Assembly (NCBI GenBank): GCA_024663395.1
Contig: JANFAH010000001.1
Location: forward strand, 3,472,001-3,536,000
Direction: 5' to 3'
DNA length: 64,000 nucleotides
Source of the DNA: Pisolithus tinctorius
Lineage: Eukaryota > Basidiomycota > Agaricomycetes > Boletales > Pisolithaceae
Under the pieces are notes generated by a model. It ran no database searches and was not told the origin of the DNA. It saw only the letters and a list, made by a program, of their open reading frames with translations. The position numbers and the translations under genes are program-made. This document shows, piece after piece, positions 21,973-36,100 of this stretch. How positions within the stretch are numbered: position 1 is the stretch's first letter; every line of letters begins with the position of its first letter.

Positions 21973-23945
21973 CTAGAAGTCTTCACCCAAAATGTCGTCA
22001 TCACCATATGTTTGAGACAGGTCCGGCGGGACACCGCTGCCACGAGCAGAGGTGCTTGATGTATCAGGCAGAGACTGCAGGGTATGGGTTTGTTGGCGGG
22101 GTGCAGGAGTGGCAGACGAAGCGACTGCGGGAGCGGCAGACGAAGTGGCTGCGGGCGGAGGCGGCAGAGGGGATCCTCTCGACTCCGTGTAGATGCTGGG
22201 CAGCGCAGGTAATATCGTCCCGGCATTCTTCCCATAACTTTCTTGATCATTGATGACGATGGAGTTGAAAAACCTAAGTATGCGAACATTACAGCGAACT
22301 CATGACGACAAATAAGTGTAACTTACTCGCGCCAATGTTCATTTTTCATGTCCTTTCCGTACTGTTCAATATCCTTGATGAATAAGCGGTCCATTGCGCT
22401 CCAAAAGTCACGGCCAGTCTTCACTCTTCCTGGGGGGGCCTTGTGACTCATCAACTTGGCACGTTTGGCAGGAGGCTCGCTCGGTGAGCCTGTTTCTTCG
22501 CCACTCTCAGCCCCGCTCTCCGCTCCAGGACCCACAACGTATTGATGCCATCTTCCGTAGAAGCGCTGTAAACACAACATGTCAACACTTCAGATCCTCG
22601 AGACGAATGTATGCAACACACCAGATAGGCAAAGTGTAACTGGTGCTCGACCTTAGACCCCGTACCTACCCCCCCTCGCTTATATTTGTTCAGTACCGTC
22701 CATGTAAATTCCTCGAGTGATATGTGTCCCTTGCCGCTGTCTGACACACCAGTGCTCTCCAATATCTAAGTTGAGATGCGATCAGCGACGAACATCAAGC
22801 CATCAAAAGAAAGGAGGTGACTTGCCAGTGTGCGGAACTTGCTTCGAATCCCACTGCATTCCTTCTTAATCGTGGTGCGGAGCACCTGTTCATGCACCGG
22901 GTTCCCAAACACGTTCTGGAATCCCAGGGTGTCTGCACGTGACTTGAGCCGATCCTACCATCAGCGCACAATGAGTGAGATAGTGCAGCATAGAAAGTGA
23001 AGGGCCTCACCTCCACATCAACGTGCAGCGTCTTGTATTTGGTGCGCCCAGCTTGGACGAGCATATCCTTGCAGGTGATAGCTACTTGCATCTGATGACG
23101 ATCAATGATCATCTGCAGGCCATCATAGATATGGAACATACCATCTGGTCCGCGCTAAGCTGAAATCCGCCTTTGAGCCCGGAGGTCACCTTCTGCACAG
23201 CGGTCTTCGTGCTTGCTGATTCCACCTTGATTTCTTCGATCCCATTTAAAATTTTGTAGTTAGTGGCCTGCTGCCAGATCCGCAACCGAAGATCTGCGGC
23301 ATTTAGTTTCCTCCCAACCTTGATATGATATGTCAATGAGCATAAGGGAAATAAAAATACGCCGACTTAAATGACGTGGCTTACATCGATGAATGTGCTA
23401 AGCTCCAAGAACTGTGCTGCTTTCAGTTCAAATTTACTCGCCACTTTCTGAGCCCACAGTTTGAAGTCCTTGACACGGTCATCTGAGAGCTCACTTTCCG
23501 GGCGTGAGATTGCTGAGAAACTGGAGTGGGGTGTGAGCCGAGAACTGTCGTCGTCATCGCATTGTTCCTCCGGAGGATCGTGGAACGCAGGTAGTTGTGG
23601 CACATCAGATTCCGACGCATTGCAAGCCCATTGAGATGCATCCGACGTCCACTGGGACATGTCGGGTGCCCTCGGAGACACGTTAGGTACTCTCAGAGAC
23701 TCATCACGTGCTCTGAGAGACCCGTCGCGTGGGGCAATGTCGGTCCTCATCATCTGTGCCATGTCGACCCCCAAAGGTCTTGGTGATCCTTTAGAGGAGC
23801 ATGGTGAGCCTCATATGATGATGTACTGTATGTACGCACCTGTGGAGACGCGATGCGATCTGTGAGGTGAGTTTACGAAACCTGAGGATGGTATATTTCT
23901 GAAAGGGTATGCGCTGGGATCATGGTGGGGCTGCTGCGACGACAT
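21973..23945 (-). CDS. Second protein of a two-gene transposon-like unit, unknown function
   Basis: Minus-strand gene with about seven introns. ATG at 23945 (MSSQQPHHDPSAYP) is chosen because splicing of exon 1 (intron ~23,800-23,850) joins it in frame to GVDMAQMM. A Ser/Asp/Arg-rich region contains degenerate repeats (RDGSLRA, RDESLRV, ...NVSPRAPD). A helical domain follows (DRVKDFKLWAQKVASKFELK...QFLELSTFIDV, then GRKLNAADLRLRIWQQA), then NVFGNPVHEQVLRTTIKKEC, a WTVLNKYKRGGVG region, KTGRDFWSAMDRLFIK and a Pro/Ala-rich end at ...DDILGEDF. I recall similar genes beside the next listed family in other Agaricomycetes but know of no assigned function. It sits 168 bp downstream of the larger gene in the same orientation, which suggests one mobile unit. 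Confidence 0.6.
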
Positions 23946-24113
23946 CTCATCTACACAATTTGAGAGACGTTAATACGAGCGCAGAGGCAGAGAGAAAAAA
24001 AAAGACGACACATCTTATATTTTTTTCCAGATATTGAGAACCAAATAATGTCATCCTGTCAGCGTGACATTGTTGATCAGAGAGACAGAAATATCACGTG
24101 AAACCCGTTGCGT

Positions 24114-27100
24114 TTATCGGCCTGCTGTGTCTTGACCTGTATGGTGGAAGATGTTGATAAAGTGCGCAGGTGCTGCAGATGCGTTTGATGGTTGGCTTGG
24201 AGGTACTGATACTGCCGATGTGCTCGATATAAAGCGCGCTGGCACTGTGAACATGCTCGATGGCTGGCCTGGCAGTGATGGTATCACTGTGGTCGGCACA
24301 CCCCGACTTCGAGTATTGCCTTTCGAGGTTTTTTGTGACTTGATCTTCTGCGCCTCGAGCTCGGCTGCTGTGCCTGTATGAATTGCCCAATCGCGTTCAA
24401 GTGGTGGAGGTGGGATGCAGAAGCATTGCACATGAATTGCATCATGCATCTGTGTGGTGTTTAGTACGAGGTCAGATGGGGAAACATGCTCAATGCGCTG
24501 CTGTGTTTTAGACGTCTTCTCGCGTTCCTCGTAGACGGGTGCTGTAGATGAACCAGTACATTTATGCGCAGCACAATTGTGCTGCACATTGACACCGCAC
24601 AGAAGTCCCTTGAACGAGTGATAGCATCAGCCGCACACATAGATGTATTGATGATACAAAACTTACCGTGGCTGGCAGTACTGCCCACCCTGATGGCTGT
24701 ATACGTGGAAGTTGATAAACGTCTGAAGCACCAGTGACTCAGAAAGTCTCGAGCAATACATAGTTGGCTTGATTGCGCTGCTGGGCTGGTGAGTGACAGA
24801 TCTGAAGAATCTCACAAAGCCGTCCGATGATAGGGAGGGCCCCATCAACAGAGCGCGGTTCCTCTGCCAGGACGAAGCTGTCAAGGTTACACATTTCACC
24901 GTTAGATGCAGCAACAGATGAACAATTTTGATATAGTCGGCGCGTCGCATGCGGCAGTGCGTGTGGGACGTGCAATGCTGTCGATGTCCTCTCGAGTGGT
25001 TTGGGTCGACTCTTGTCATGTAGACATGATCCTGTAATGGACGTGTCAATCTTCCGACATTGTTTTGCACAAGTCACTCACTGGGCAAACGAGAACCAGC
25101 TTCTGGAACAAACCTGAAGAAATCTGCAATGACATTCTGGATTGATGGAACATCCACATTGATTAGCGACTGGACTCCTGATCCGGCGACGAGCCAGTCG
25201 CATGCGTTATCACTGTAGGGAAGACAGGTTGCCAGAGACGAATGGGTCATAAATTTACCACCGGACAAGAAATGGCGGATGCGATTGCAGCGCGCCATAC
25301 CTCGGGCAATATCCCGAGAGGGCGCTTGCCTGTTGCTGTGAATACTATGGTCACGAATAACTGCATTGTAAGACTCGAAACCTTCTGTGGCGAACAGGAT
25401 TGCAGGGCCGAATCGACGTATGTGATCTGGCAGGTGCCAGATGATGTGAAATTTTGGTTTGTTAAACCATCGTGGCGTCCACCGTACCGTACAGTTGAGA
25501 AAATGATCGATTGCGACCTGTAAAGTTGCCTGAAAGCCCGTTACTTGCGTTCAAAGTATGCAGTGAACGACATACCAGGTGCACTTCCAGATCTTCAATG
25601 CATGGCTGCCAAACGAGTGGCACCAGCATAGACAGCGCAATGAACGTTTGATAGCATTCGACGGGAACCAAGTCGTAAAGAACAAACAGCGCAGCTTGGG
25701 AAATGGCACGGAAATCCCGCCCTGTGAGGGAGCCTGAATATTGAACCAATGTGCGCCCGGCCAATGGTGGGATTCCGAGTGCACTGACATCAAAAGATGA
25801 CAGTCGAACTTGCAGCTCTGCTTTCTGAAGATCGTTCAGCCTTGAGATCACATCACGCCAGAAGTACTTGACAAAACCAAGTAAGATGACATGCAGCACT
25901 TCGACGGGCGTGTCTTGATGAGGATCCAGACCTGAAGTTAATGAGTATCTGTCTTCGCCATGTATAACACTTACCTTTGATTCTCCATACGGGGCTCATA
26001 AATGCGTGTGCATCACGGCCTTGCGTGACTGCATTGACAGCCTCGAAATACTTGTCTGTACCTGCCCGGATACCTTTGACATGCTTGAGGATTCGGTCCA
26101 CGAAGACATCCATAAACGTGTCTTTGATGCCGGTCTCCATCTTCATTTTCGCATAGCGCGTCTTACCCATGCCGCTGGAAACGTCCTGAAACATGGTATG
26201 GAGCTTGGCCATCATTTCTTCACGAGTCCGTGGCGGGTTCATCTTGTGGTCGTGAGCATTAGACCTGCAGGGGATATGTAAAAGAGCTCACCACAAGGAA
26301 GCGCCGTGCACGATCGACGAGATCTTGCATGGTCTCAGTGCGACGACCCTTTTTTGTATGTAGTGCGACCTCTTCCTGTGCTGATCCATTCTCGGATTCC
26401 GTCACATTTGACCTGTTACCAAGAGAGTGAGTGTCATTGTGGTCAGCTACCGCCTCTCTTCCAACTTGGTTGGGTCCTGAATCAGCGCCCTTGACCCAGC
26501 AATTGCGACAAAAAAATTTGCCCTGCAGGCCAACATGGCATGCAAGCTCACTCTGCATGGGATTGTCACCAAGCATCGCGAGCACAGCCGGTATGACAAG
26601 AATCATCTCACTGGCCTGCACATCCCATGCCCAGATGCCATGTGTTTGCGCATTCCTGTGAAAGTATTGTGATCATGGCTCAAGGGAGTTCTCAGATGTG
26701 GCGAGTGACTTACGAAAGCTGGTCAACAATACCGTCCAGCATCTCTAAGGGAGGTGCAATGTTAGACGTTGCAAGGAAGTGAATGTTGCTCTCCTGGTGA
26801 ACCATAGCACGAGGGAGGCCAGCCGCTGTGAAAAGAAAGGAATTATGCTTGTTCCACTTCTTGGACATGTTACCGGATGTGTCGTCGCAATAAAGCCACA
26901 TCATGTAAGTGATGACACGATGTCCCCGGGATTGTGTGCACCACCTGTTGCCCACAGTGGGATCTGTGAATGACCATGGCGAGACGCCTGCTCCTCTCGT
27001 TTGTAATAAACCTGGGATATGGGGTAATGACCACGCATCGACGGAGAATGACAGTATGTACGCACCTATTATGTTGCGTGGATCAGGCAGGCCATCCGTT

Positions 27101-30100
27101 TGACGAGTTTGGAGAAGGTGAGGGAAAGAGAGGAGAAGGTCACTGGCTGGTACCTCGACAGTATCATATGCATGGACCACGTATCCATGTGTGCGACTAT
27201 TTCCAACTGGCTGCGTTCGCCATACACGATGTTATGCCGACGACTCGTATCGCGCCACGAATCGAGTGCGATGAAGCACAAGCACGTGACTGCGCGAGAG
27301 TGGCGCGTAATTTAACTTCACTAGCGGCGGAACACTAGTCTTGGCCAACCGAAGTCGTACTGGCGAGTCCTTGTTGGTACAGCGCGCAGAGCTAAGGGTG
27401 GTTGCAAAGTAGATTTCGAATGGGGGACCAGTACGATACATGCGGGTTTATATACGTATGTACAGTACTGCGGACCAAACATTCGAACACTCGTTTAACC
27501 GCTCACCTAAGTCCAAACAAGGCAGGACGGAGTCACTGCGATGCGGGCGCAAGGGTGAACGGCTTCGCGAGAGGGATTAAACGTGCAACGTGTATGAGGG
27601 ACTAACCGCGTTATGAGTCAAGGGTGGAGCGTTCACCCGGGTTAGACGGGGTGAACGCGTCACGTGACCGCGTGGATCAGGGCCACCAGCGGATCACGGA
27701 AGGAAGTGGAAGCGGACGCAATGTCCGAGTATAGTACAACGCGGGGTTGACAGGGGTCAACCATAAAAGGAAACAGAAAGGGGAAACATACGGAACACAA
27801 GTCCAACTGCGTAGACAGTGGCTTGCGAGTAAGCGGAACGCCTCTGGAGGCGGGAACGAGTGCGAACGGGTACGTAGAGTGTCTGCAAAAGGGAAACATG
27901 TGAGCGCAGCGTAACACACGAGCCCAAAACTCTGGGTCAGATTCTCGCCTCGAAATCTTCGTGTACCAGCGTTCAGGTATGACGATCGTGCCATCAATCA
28001 ACTTGGTCGGCTCAAAGACATAGAAGTCCTGGCGGCCCTTCCGTAGCATGGGTGTGGCGAGGCTGGGATCGATCTCGTGCAACCATCTGGCAGCTTGCCA
28101 TGGTTGGTCCAATCGGCCTCCCATGTCTTCTGGGTAGTGGTGAATATGTGGGCGGACACACGGATTACCCATTTCCTGTGCATGATCAGATGGCTGGGGG
28201 ATGAACGAGATGAAGCCATACCTGTGTGATGATGGATGGGAGATGGTTGACATAATAAACATGGCCGAGCGATCCTTGGTAGCATAGTGAAGGTACTCCA
28301 TACTTCGTCTGAAGTGCGCTATCAAGATCTTTGAGGTTCCTAATGGAAGGGATATGATCGACACCGAGGACTGTAAGTCCCCACAGGATAACCTGTAGTT
28401 GCACGTCAGAGAATAACGAACGGGGAAGATGCCGTAGAATGTCGAGGATGCATGTCTATCCATTCATGTATCAGTGAAACCGGTGTGAGTCAAAGTGTGG
28501 AAAGGCAGTGGGAACCAACCAAAACCAACACAAAAGACAAAAGTAGAGCGAGTGGTGGTGTGCCTCCGCGGAACCTGGAGGGCAGAAACCTGAATGTGGG
28601 GGGGGGACTTCAAGTAGAGGTGCTCCTGGTGCAAGTCAACGACGAGTTACGCAGGAGAGGATGAATGAATGCCGATTGAGAAGGGGACGCTGAACAGAGC
28701 GAAGGTGTTCAGCCGAAAGGCACTTCAAGTAATGGACTTCAAGTAAATGTGCTCCTTGCACAAGTCGATGACGAGTTATGCAGGAGTGGGAGGATGACTA
28801 AGCAAGACTTGCTGACTAAGTGGGGATGGAGCTTCAGATAATGGTGGTAGATAGACTCTTCCAAATGAGCCTCAACTACCAAGGATATGAATGATGACAG
28901 ATAGACCCCTTCGTGGAGCCTCAACTGTCGACGATGAGATAGGCACTGAACTGATTGCTGGACTGCTTCTTGATCGATTCTGATTGATTCTCGGTAGCTA
29001 AGTACATGGGGGTTTATATACTGAGGGGGGAGCACAGCTTGTGACAAACAAGGCACAAACACTTGGTAAGTAATGAGTAAGGACTGAGTAATCATGATGA
29101 GTAAGCGAGAAATGAAGAGTAAGCAAGCAAAGAGGATTGGTAAGTATTGGCAATAAACGAGTCAAGGATAGTCAAAATATCACAGAATGAGTCAAACAGA
29201 GTCAGAAACTGAGTAAGCGCACTGATATCACATTAGGGGGTGGCGATGCAAGTTACATCTCGGCGGAGACATCTCTAGATCCAAAGACGGCATGACAGAT
29301 GGATGGTGTTTCCAGATAGGGAAGTATTAATTCCAGAATTGAAGGGCATGAGTCAGGTGTCAAAGGGAGCTAGGGCGTTGGGGGTCTGTGGGGCAATGAG
29401 AGCATACGTGATCACGTCTCCCACCCTTCCATCCTCTCAGCGAAGTTAACAAAAACTTCATGAACGGGGCTCTGATGGAGGAGGAGGAGAAGGGGGAACA
29501 TCTTCTGCTGGATCTTGCAGTAAGAAGGCAAGATGCATGTCATACTCGTCATGAATGCGATCAGGGAGGCTGGAGGACAGTAGATTATACTGCAGCTGTC
29601 GCAATGCAGGAAGAATGATGGACGAGATTGGAACAAAGACGGTGCAGGGAGCAGGGAGGAATGATCCATATGCTTCATCAACCGGGGAGACTGAAATGAC
29701 CACATAAGACCTTTCTAACCGAGTGACAGACCTGAGGCGACCAAAGAACGTCCTTCTGGAGGTCATACTGACAAGGAGAACACGCTGACCAAGCTGCATG
29801 GGAGGAGACGGGGCTGACAACGATGGGATGAACCAGGGGGCTTCAGGACGGAAGCTGGTGGGAATGCCTGGCAGATATACGTAGCCACTGTCTCTGGCAA
29901 ATGAGACAAGCGAGATGACCGATGAAGAGGTGGCCATGATTGATGGACTTAGCGAAATGAGCGTCTGATGGATGGAGTGCTGTAGAAACACGTAGGGTGC
30001 GAGGATCCTCTCCAAATTTGGAAGGAAGAATTGTGGGGCTGAGCACTTTAAGCGAGCATGGGAATGGAGTCGATATCTTTGGAAATGGTGGAGATACGAC

Positions 30101-33100
30101 GAAAACCGGAATGCCGTACACAGGCGCTAAAAACTTTTAACGTGCACTTAACTCGCTTCCTCTTTTCTCTTTAGCACTGACGACTCGATCTTGTGCGAAG
30201 GATGACTGTTCACGTCCAACAGTCTTTCTACGCATGAGGCCTTTAGTCTTCATCTGCATGCATGGGCATTGTGCGCAACTCATCAACGAGTTAGGCAGAG
30301 TCAGCTGTAACCATGTCCACAACACCTTTGGTGTGTGACATCCACCGGCAAGAAGAAATGCAATCGTCCCCGATTGCGACCAATGCAGGGAACCCAGGGA
30401 AAACAAAAAGAAAAATGAAGGAAGGAATGACAGGCAATCAGTATCGTAAGAAATGAAAAAAGGGAAATCATGAATAGTCATCTGAGTCGTAGTCGATATC
30501 ATTATTGGTGTCTTTGTTTTCATCGTTTGTTTCATCTTCATCATCGTCATCATCATCACTGTCGTCATCGTTACTGCTGTTATTATCTTCTTCTTCATCT
30601 CTTTCTTCTTCCATAACACTGGGCAAGGGAGTGTGGCGAGAATAATAGGGAATGAGTCGAAAAGCTGCGACACCTCGAGCAGAAATGGTGCCATCGAGTT
30701 CTTTAAGGACGTAGGAGCCTCCCTTGGTGCGACGAACAACCTCATAGGGACCAAGGTAGCGTGGCTTTGACTTGCGATCCAGTTCTTTCTCTATCTGCGT
30801 GTTGCGAACCAATACCAAATCTCCTGGCTCATAAGCTGACTTCATCAACCGTAAAGCATACCTCTTCTCAAACTGACCCTTGGAGCGTAAACGAGACCTC
30901 TGCAATGTAGCGAAAGCAGCATCGATATCTTCTTCTCTCCTTTCCAACTGACGAATGCGAAGTGCGAGAAGCTCTTGAGATGACATTCCAGAGTAGAATC
31001 CTTCAACGAGATAGGTAGACTCGAAGAGATCAAAAGGCAGGACAGGATCAAGACCATGTAGCAGGAAGTAGGGGCTGAATCCAGTGGAGCGACGAGTAGT
31101 GACCTTGTCTGTGAAGAATGCATGATGGACCTTGGACGGCCAGAGCGAAAGATCTCCTTCACAAGCCTTGATGATAGCTTCTCTGATAACAAAGTGACCG
31201 CGTTCTACAACTCCATTTGCCTTGGAATTATATGGGGAGATGCGAATCTGAGGAATGGAGTAGTGCTTCATGAGTTTCTCAAAGGCGCCCTTGACCTCAC
31301 TGCCATTATCAGTGACAACCTGGGCAATAACACCATAACGACAGAAGACTTCTTCCCAGAAGAATTTAGCAAGACTGTCTGCATTGGCATGACGAAGAGC
31401 ACGACCTTCTGCAGCGAGGGAAAGATCATCTCGAGCTGCGACAAGATAGCAATAACCACGTGCTTTGGGCATGAGCATGACGTCGACATAGACCTTCATA
31501 AAGATTCTGGGGGAAGCAGAAATGGTGATGGGAACCTCTGCTTTACGAGTGCTTCGGATCTGGCACTCATGGCAAGAGTGGACATGATGGGCAATGTCTT
31601 GATACATCTGAGGCCAGTAAAAGCGCTGTCTGACTGTATGAAAGACTCCAAAAACTCCACAATGACCAAGTTCTTCATGAGCATGACCGAGGATCTGGAC
31701 ACGGAGATGGGGATCGAAAATGACCTTGGCTGGAGGATGGGGACCTCGACATTTAAAGAGCTGGTCTCCATGAAGGAAGAACTGGAGGGATCTGCGAATG
31801 AAGCGCTTGCGAGCAGTACTGGAAGGGAATGGGGGAAGTTCTGTAGTATGAAGGAAGTGTAGGACTCGACGTAAGAGGACATCTTGAGATGTATCACTGG
31901 AAAGGAATGAAGGGAGGGTAATGGCATATGTGGACTCGTGCGCAAGTCGTTGACAAGTTGCGCTGACTGAAGACGGATGGGCATCTGTAAAAAGAATATT
32001 CTCCAACCACTCATCAGCTTCTTCTGCATCAGCTTCGCCTTCTTCATACTCCTCTTCTGTAGGTTGACGTCTGGAAAGGGCATCTGGGGCTCGGTGACGA
32101 ACAGCAGGGACATGAATGAGCTTAAAGTCAAAGAGAAGTATACCCTCGATCCAGCGATTGACAGTAGCGTTAGGTTGAAGATCTGGATCATTGAGCATAC
32201 CTTTGATGTACTTCGCATCAACCTCTACCCATAGATGACGAACGCCGTAGAGATATAGACGGTAGTGACGAAGCGCTCTGAAGAGACCATAGAGCTCGAG
32301 CTTAGGCTGACTGTAGCGAGATTCACGTTCATTGATGGGGAGTGAACCATAGCGAGCAGGACGTTTGCGACCTTCTTCATCATACTGGAAGAGAACGAAT
32401 CCAACGGCAACGTTACTAGTGTCAACGGAAAGAACGACTGGCAGGTCAGATGAGTAGTCAATGGGGCGAAGGGCAGGAGCAGACGAGACGGCGAGCTTCA
32501 AGGCATCAAATGCATCTTGCTGGGGCTGACCCCAAACGAACGGAGCATTCTTGCGATAAAGGTCAACGAGTGGGCGAGCCAACTGCGAGTAGTTCGCAAT
32601 CCAGATACGAACAGTACCACAGAGACCTAGGAATGAGCGAACATCTTTGGGCGTAGCGAGCGTTGGCCAGTTGACGACCTTCTTCACCTTGTGGTCGTCA
32701 GGAGAGCGACCATGAGGATGGCATGCTTGACCAAGAATGATAACACGAGGCTGGCAGATCTGAGATTTCAAGCCAGAAAACGTTCCGCCAGCATGAGCAA
32801 ACCGATGCATGACTCTATGCACGTCTACAGCATGTTCCCAAATGAAGCGACGTATGCCGGGATTCTCGGGTAACGTTTCGGCATTGCCATCAGCATCTTC
32901 ATAACGGGTTGCAGGGCCTTTGACTGGCAGATCGTCGATGAAAACGTTGGCAACGTGAGGGACTTCGTCCTGTAGAATGAACGCTGTACAATTCTGAAAC
33001 TCCGACGGCGAGTTGGTGTAGCCTTGAGGCATGGCAGTATGGCGCAGTAAGCCAAGAGGTGTCATGAAGGATGTCAGATCTCGGCTATCGGGATGGAGCT

Positions 33101-36100
33101 GGCGTGCATCAAATCCTGAAAATAGATCAAAGACCGTGTAGCATTGACGACCGGCAAACGGCTCCACAAAGTCGTCCAATATTGGTGGAACACCAGCGTC
33201 CCGAATTGTAACCCTATTCAGAGGCTGTAGATCATGAACGATACGGATCTTGCCATTCTTTTTCATAACACAGAACCATTTGGAGCGATAGGATGATTGG
33301 GCCGGCTCATAGAGACCAGCGGCGATCTTCTCCCGAAGAAGCTGTATGACACGTTCTCGTATGCCAGGGGGAATTGGAATGTTACGAAACTCCCATGGTT
33401 CGTGTGGCAGGACAGGAATGATGTAAGGCGAAAAATAGTCCGAACGGAAGTTGCCTCTCTCTGATTCATCGAACGCCAAGGCACGCTCATTAAGCTTCAT
33501 GACATGCGAAAAAAGTTTTTCCTCTTCTGGCCAGAGAAAGCCATCAGCGTTAATCTTCATGGAGGTAAGGCGCTCTTGAGTAAGCTTCCTTGTGGGAACG
33601 AACACAGGAGGGTGACATGTGAGAGGTGTGAGTGATGCAAGGGGGTCTTCTGGAAACTGGCGATGGACCCGAGCGTCTTCTGGATAGACTCCAGGCACTG
33701 GCTTGACCTTACGATCGACGCGCTTGTACGCTCCATACACCGGCCGGCCTGTTTCATCGGCTGAGTCTTCCGTATCTGTAGCAAGGCTTTTTCTAAAACG
33801 TAACAAATCAAGAAAGTCAGATAGGGAATAGTAAAAGTGAAGCTGTTTTTTGGTTTTCTGAACAGGAAGGGGATCTGGTGCTTTTGAAGGATTAGATAAT
33901 GAAGAAGAGAAGACATCAAGATAAAAAGAGCTCTGGAAACTTGAAACTGAAGGAGGCATAGTAAGTGATGTTACAGGAGTATCTGAGCAAAGAAACGATA
34001 TCTGTGGGTTTAGGAGTTTAACGACTTCTCGGTCAAAGTGAGCAGACAAAGAACAAGAACAACTATAAGTACAAAAGGGGACATACAAATCAATCTTCAA
34101 AGAGCTGGAGAAATAAATGATGAGATATGGGAGAAAGTGGAGGAACACATCTGAAAAGATCATCGGACCTGTCTTGAGCTGAACCTGAGGAAGTGGAAGC
34201 AGGAAAGTGGTCTGGGTATGAGACTGCTTCGAAAGGGGGAGGATGAGCTGAGGCTGAGGCAAAACTGACTGCACTGGCAAGGACATGAAGACTGGAGTTT
34301 TGTAATGCATCTGTGTCCTCTTCATCCACATCACCTGAATGGTCTTCTGCAGCTTCTTGCAAATGAGCGATCCATCCAGTAGGGGTACGACACATGACAA
34401 CATTGCTATAAGGCTCTGGCATGGCAACTGACTCTTCACCAATGGCAGCATTAGACATGGCTTGGGGAGCTGAGGGCAGCAATGGCATAGGAAGAGTTGG
34501 ACTAGAGGAATGCTGATGCCTGCATAAGTCGTCGTTGAGTTGTGCAGACTGAAGCAAGGATGGGCTAGGCAGATAGAAGCGAGAGCCAACACTAGTGTTG
34601 AACATATCAGAGTCGAGTGGCGAAAGTGTGGTGGGTATATCTGGGGATAGACTGGACAAGTGGTGGGACATGCGCAACTCGTCGACGAGTTGCGTGGACT
34701 GAGAGTCATGACCTATATCCGAGGATGAACCTGACAACTGCACATGGCTGCACAAGTCGTCGTCGAGTTGTGCAGACTGATGACGGGTGGATGGACTGGG
34801 TGCATATGGATCCCTGCGCAACTCGTCGCCAAGTTGTGCGGACTGAGAGTCATGGCAAGCATCATGGGAAGTAGGGGCAACTGAACCGCAGTAGGAAGTA
34901 TTGAAGATGGAGAACGTAGCTTCAGAGTCTGGAGTGACAGTGTCTCTACAGAACAGAAGTGAAGCCTGGTGAGAACCATCAGCGGGCTCCTCTTGAATGA
35001 TAACCGGATCTGGGGATGGGGGAGAGGGAGTCTGAGGCGGAGCAGTAATGCCATTAGAAAGTACATGTGAAGCAGGTAGACTCGAGTCAGATGGCAGGTC
35101 TGGAGGTGGAGATGCATTGCTCTGAGTGGGAGATGCCTGTGGGAGTAGACGAGGATAGAACCTGACATAGGCAGAACCTTCAAGCTCATGGTAATGCTCA
35201 AGTGGGGCAGGAACCTGTCGGACTAAGCGAACATCAAGCATAAGGAAGTCTTGGAAGTAGACCCCTGACTCATCAGTACCTCTTTCTCCAGCGAGTGCAT
35301 GGTTTGATTCAAGATAAAGGGAGGATAGATGGGGAGTGCGATGAGCAAGGCTAGTAAGAAGTGAGACAAGTGACTGGCGCTCTTCTCTTCTGATCTGGCG
35401 ACGAATCTGGGCAAGGGTAGGATTATCCTCCAATCCACTCGCACCAGTGGACTGTAACTCCTGGGTAAGCTGACCAACAAACTCCGAAGGAAAGGGACTG
35501 GTAGGAGGTGGGAATGCTTGGACTGGAATGGGATGGAACACAGGAAAGGCTGAGGCAACATCAAACCCATCTGGGGGTGATTCAGGATACAGCAGAGTAG
35601 AATCAAGTGACTGAGGGGGTGACTGCGAAGTTGATGGGGGTGGAGCGAAGACAATGGGTGAAACACGATGAGGGGTACCAACCGCTACATCTCTCATAGG
35701 TTCATCGGCTTCTTGCTGAGAATGGACAGGCTCTAGAGTTGCCATAAGAGTATCTGCAACAGATCCAAGCTGGCCTTCAGTAACACACATCTCCAGGGGG
35801 CGATCTGAATCAGCTCCAAAGACAACATAAGTTCCAGACTCTCTTTCAACAATGCTAACCGAGTTCCCAAGAGCCCAAGGACGACCAAGGAGGAGATCAA
35901 AGCCTGCATTAGTGTCTGGGGCGACGAATAGATTGGTCCAAGTCCTGGCAGCACCACAGAAGAGAGGGACATCTTGTACCAGACCTTTCAGAGTAGAGAT
36001 ACCTCCTTTTGCATCTCGCATATTGATGGTCTGTGACATATCGATGGGCATGCGAATGACTGACTGGGCTATACCAGCACGAACGACATTGAGGGTAGAT

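Noticed and set aside
31122..31862. Plus-strand 246-codon frame inside pol
   Set aside because: Antisense to the integrase domain; no independent support.
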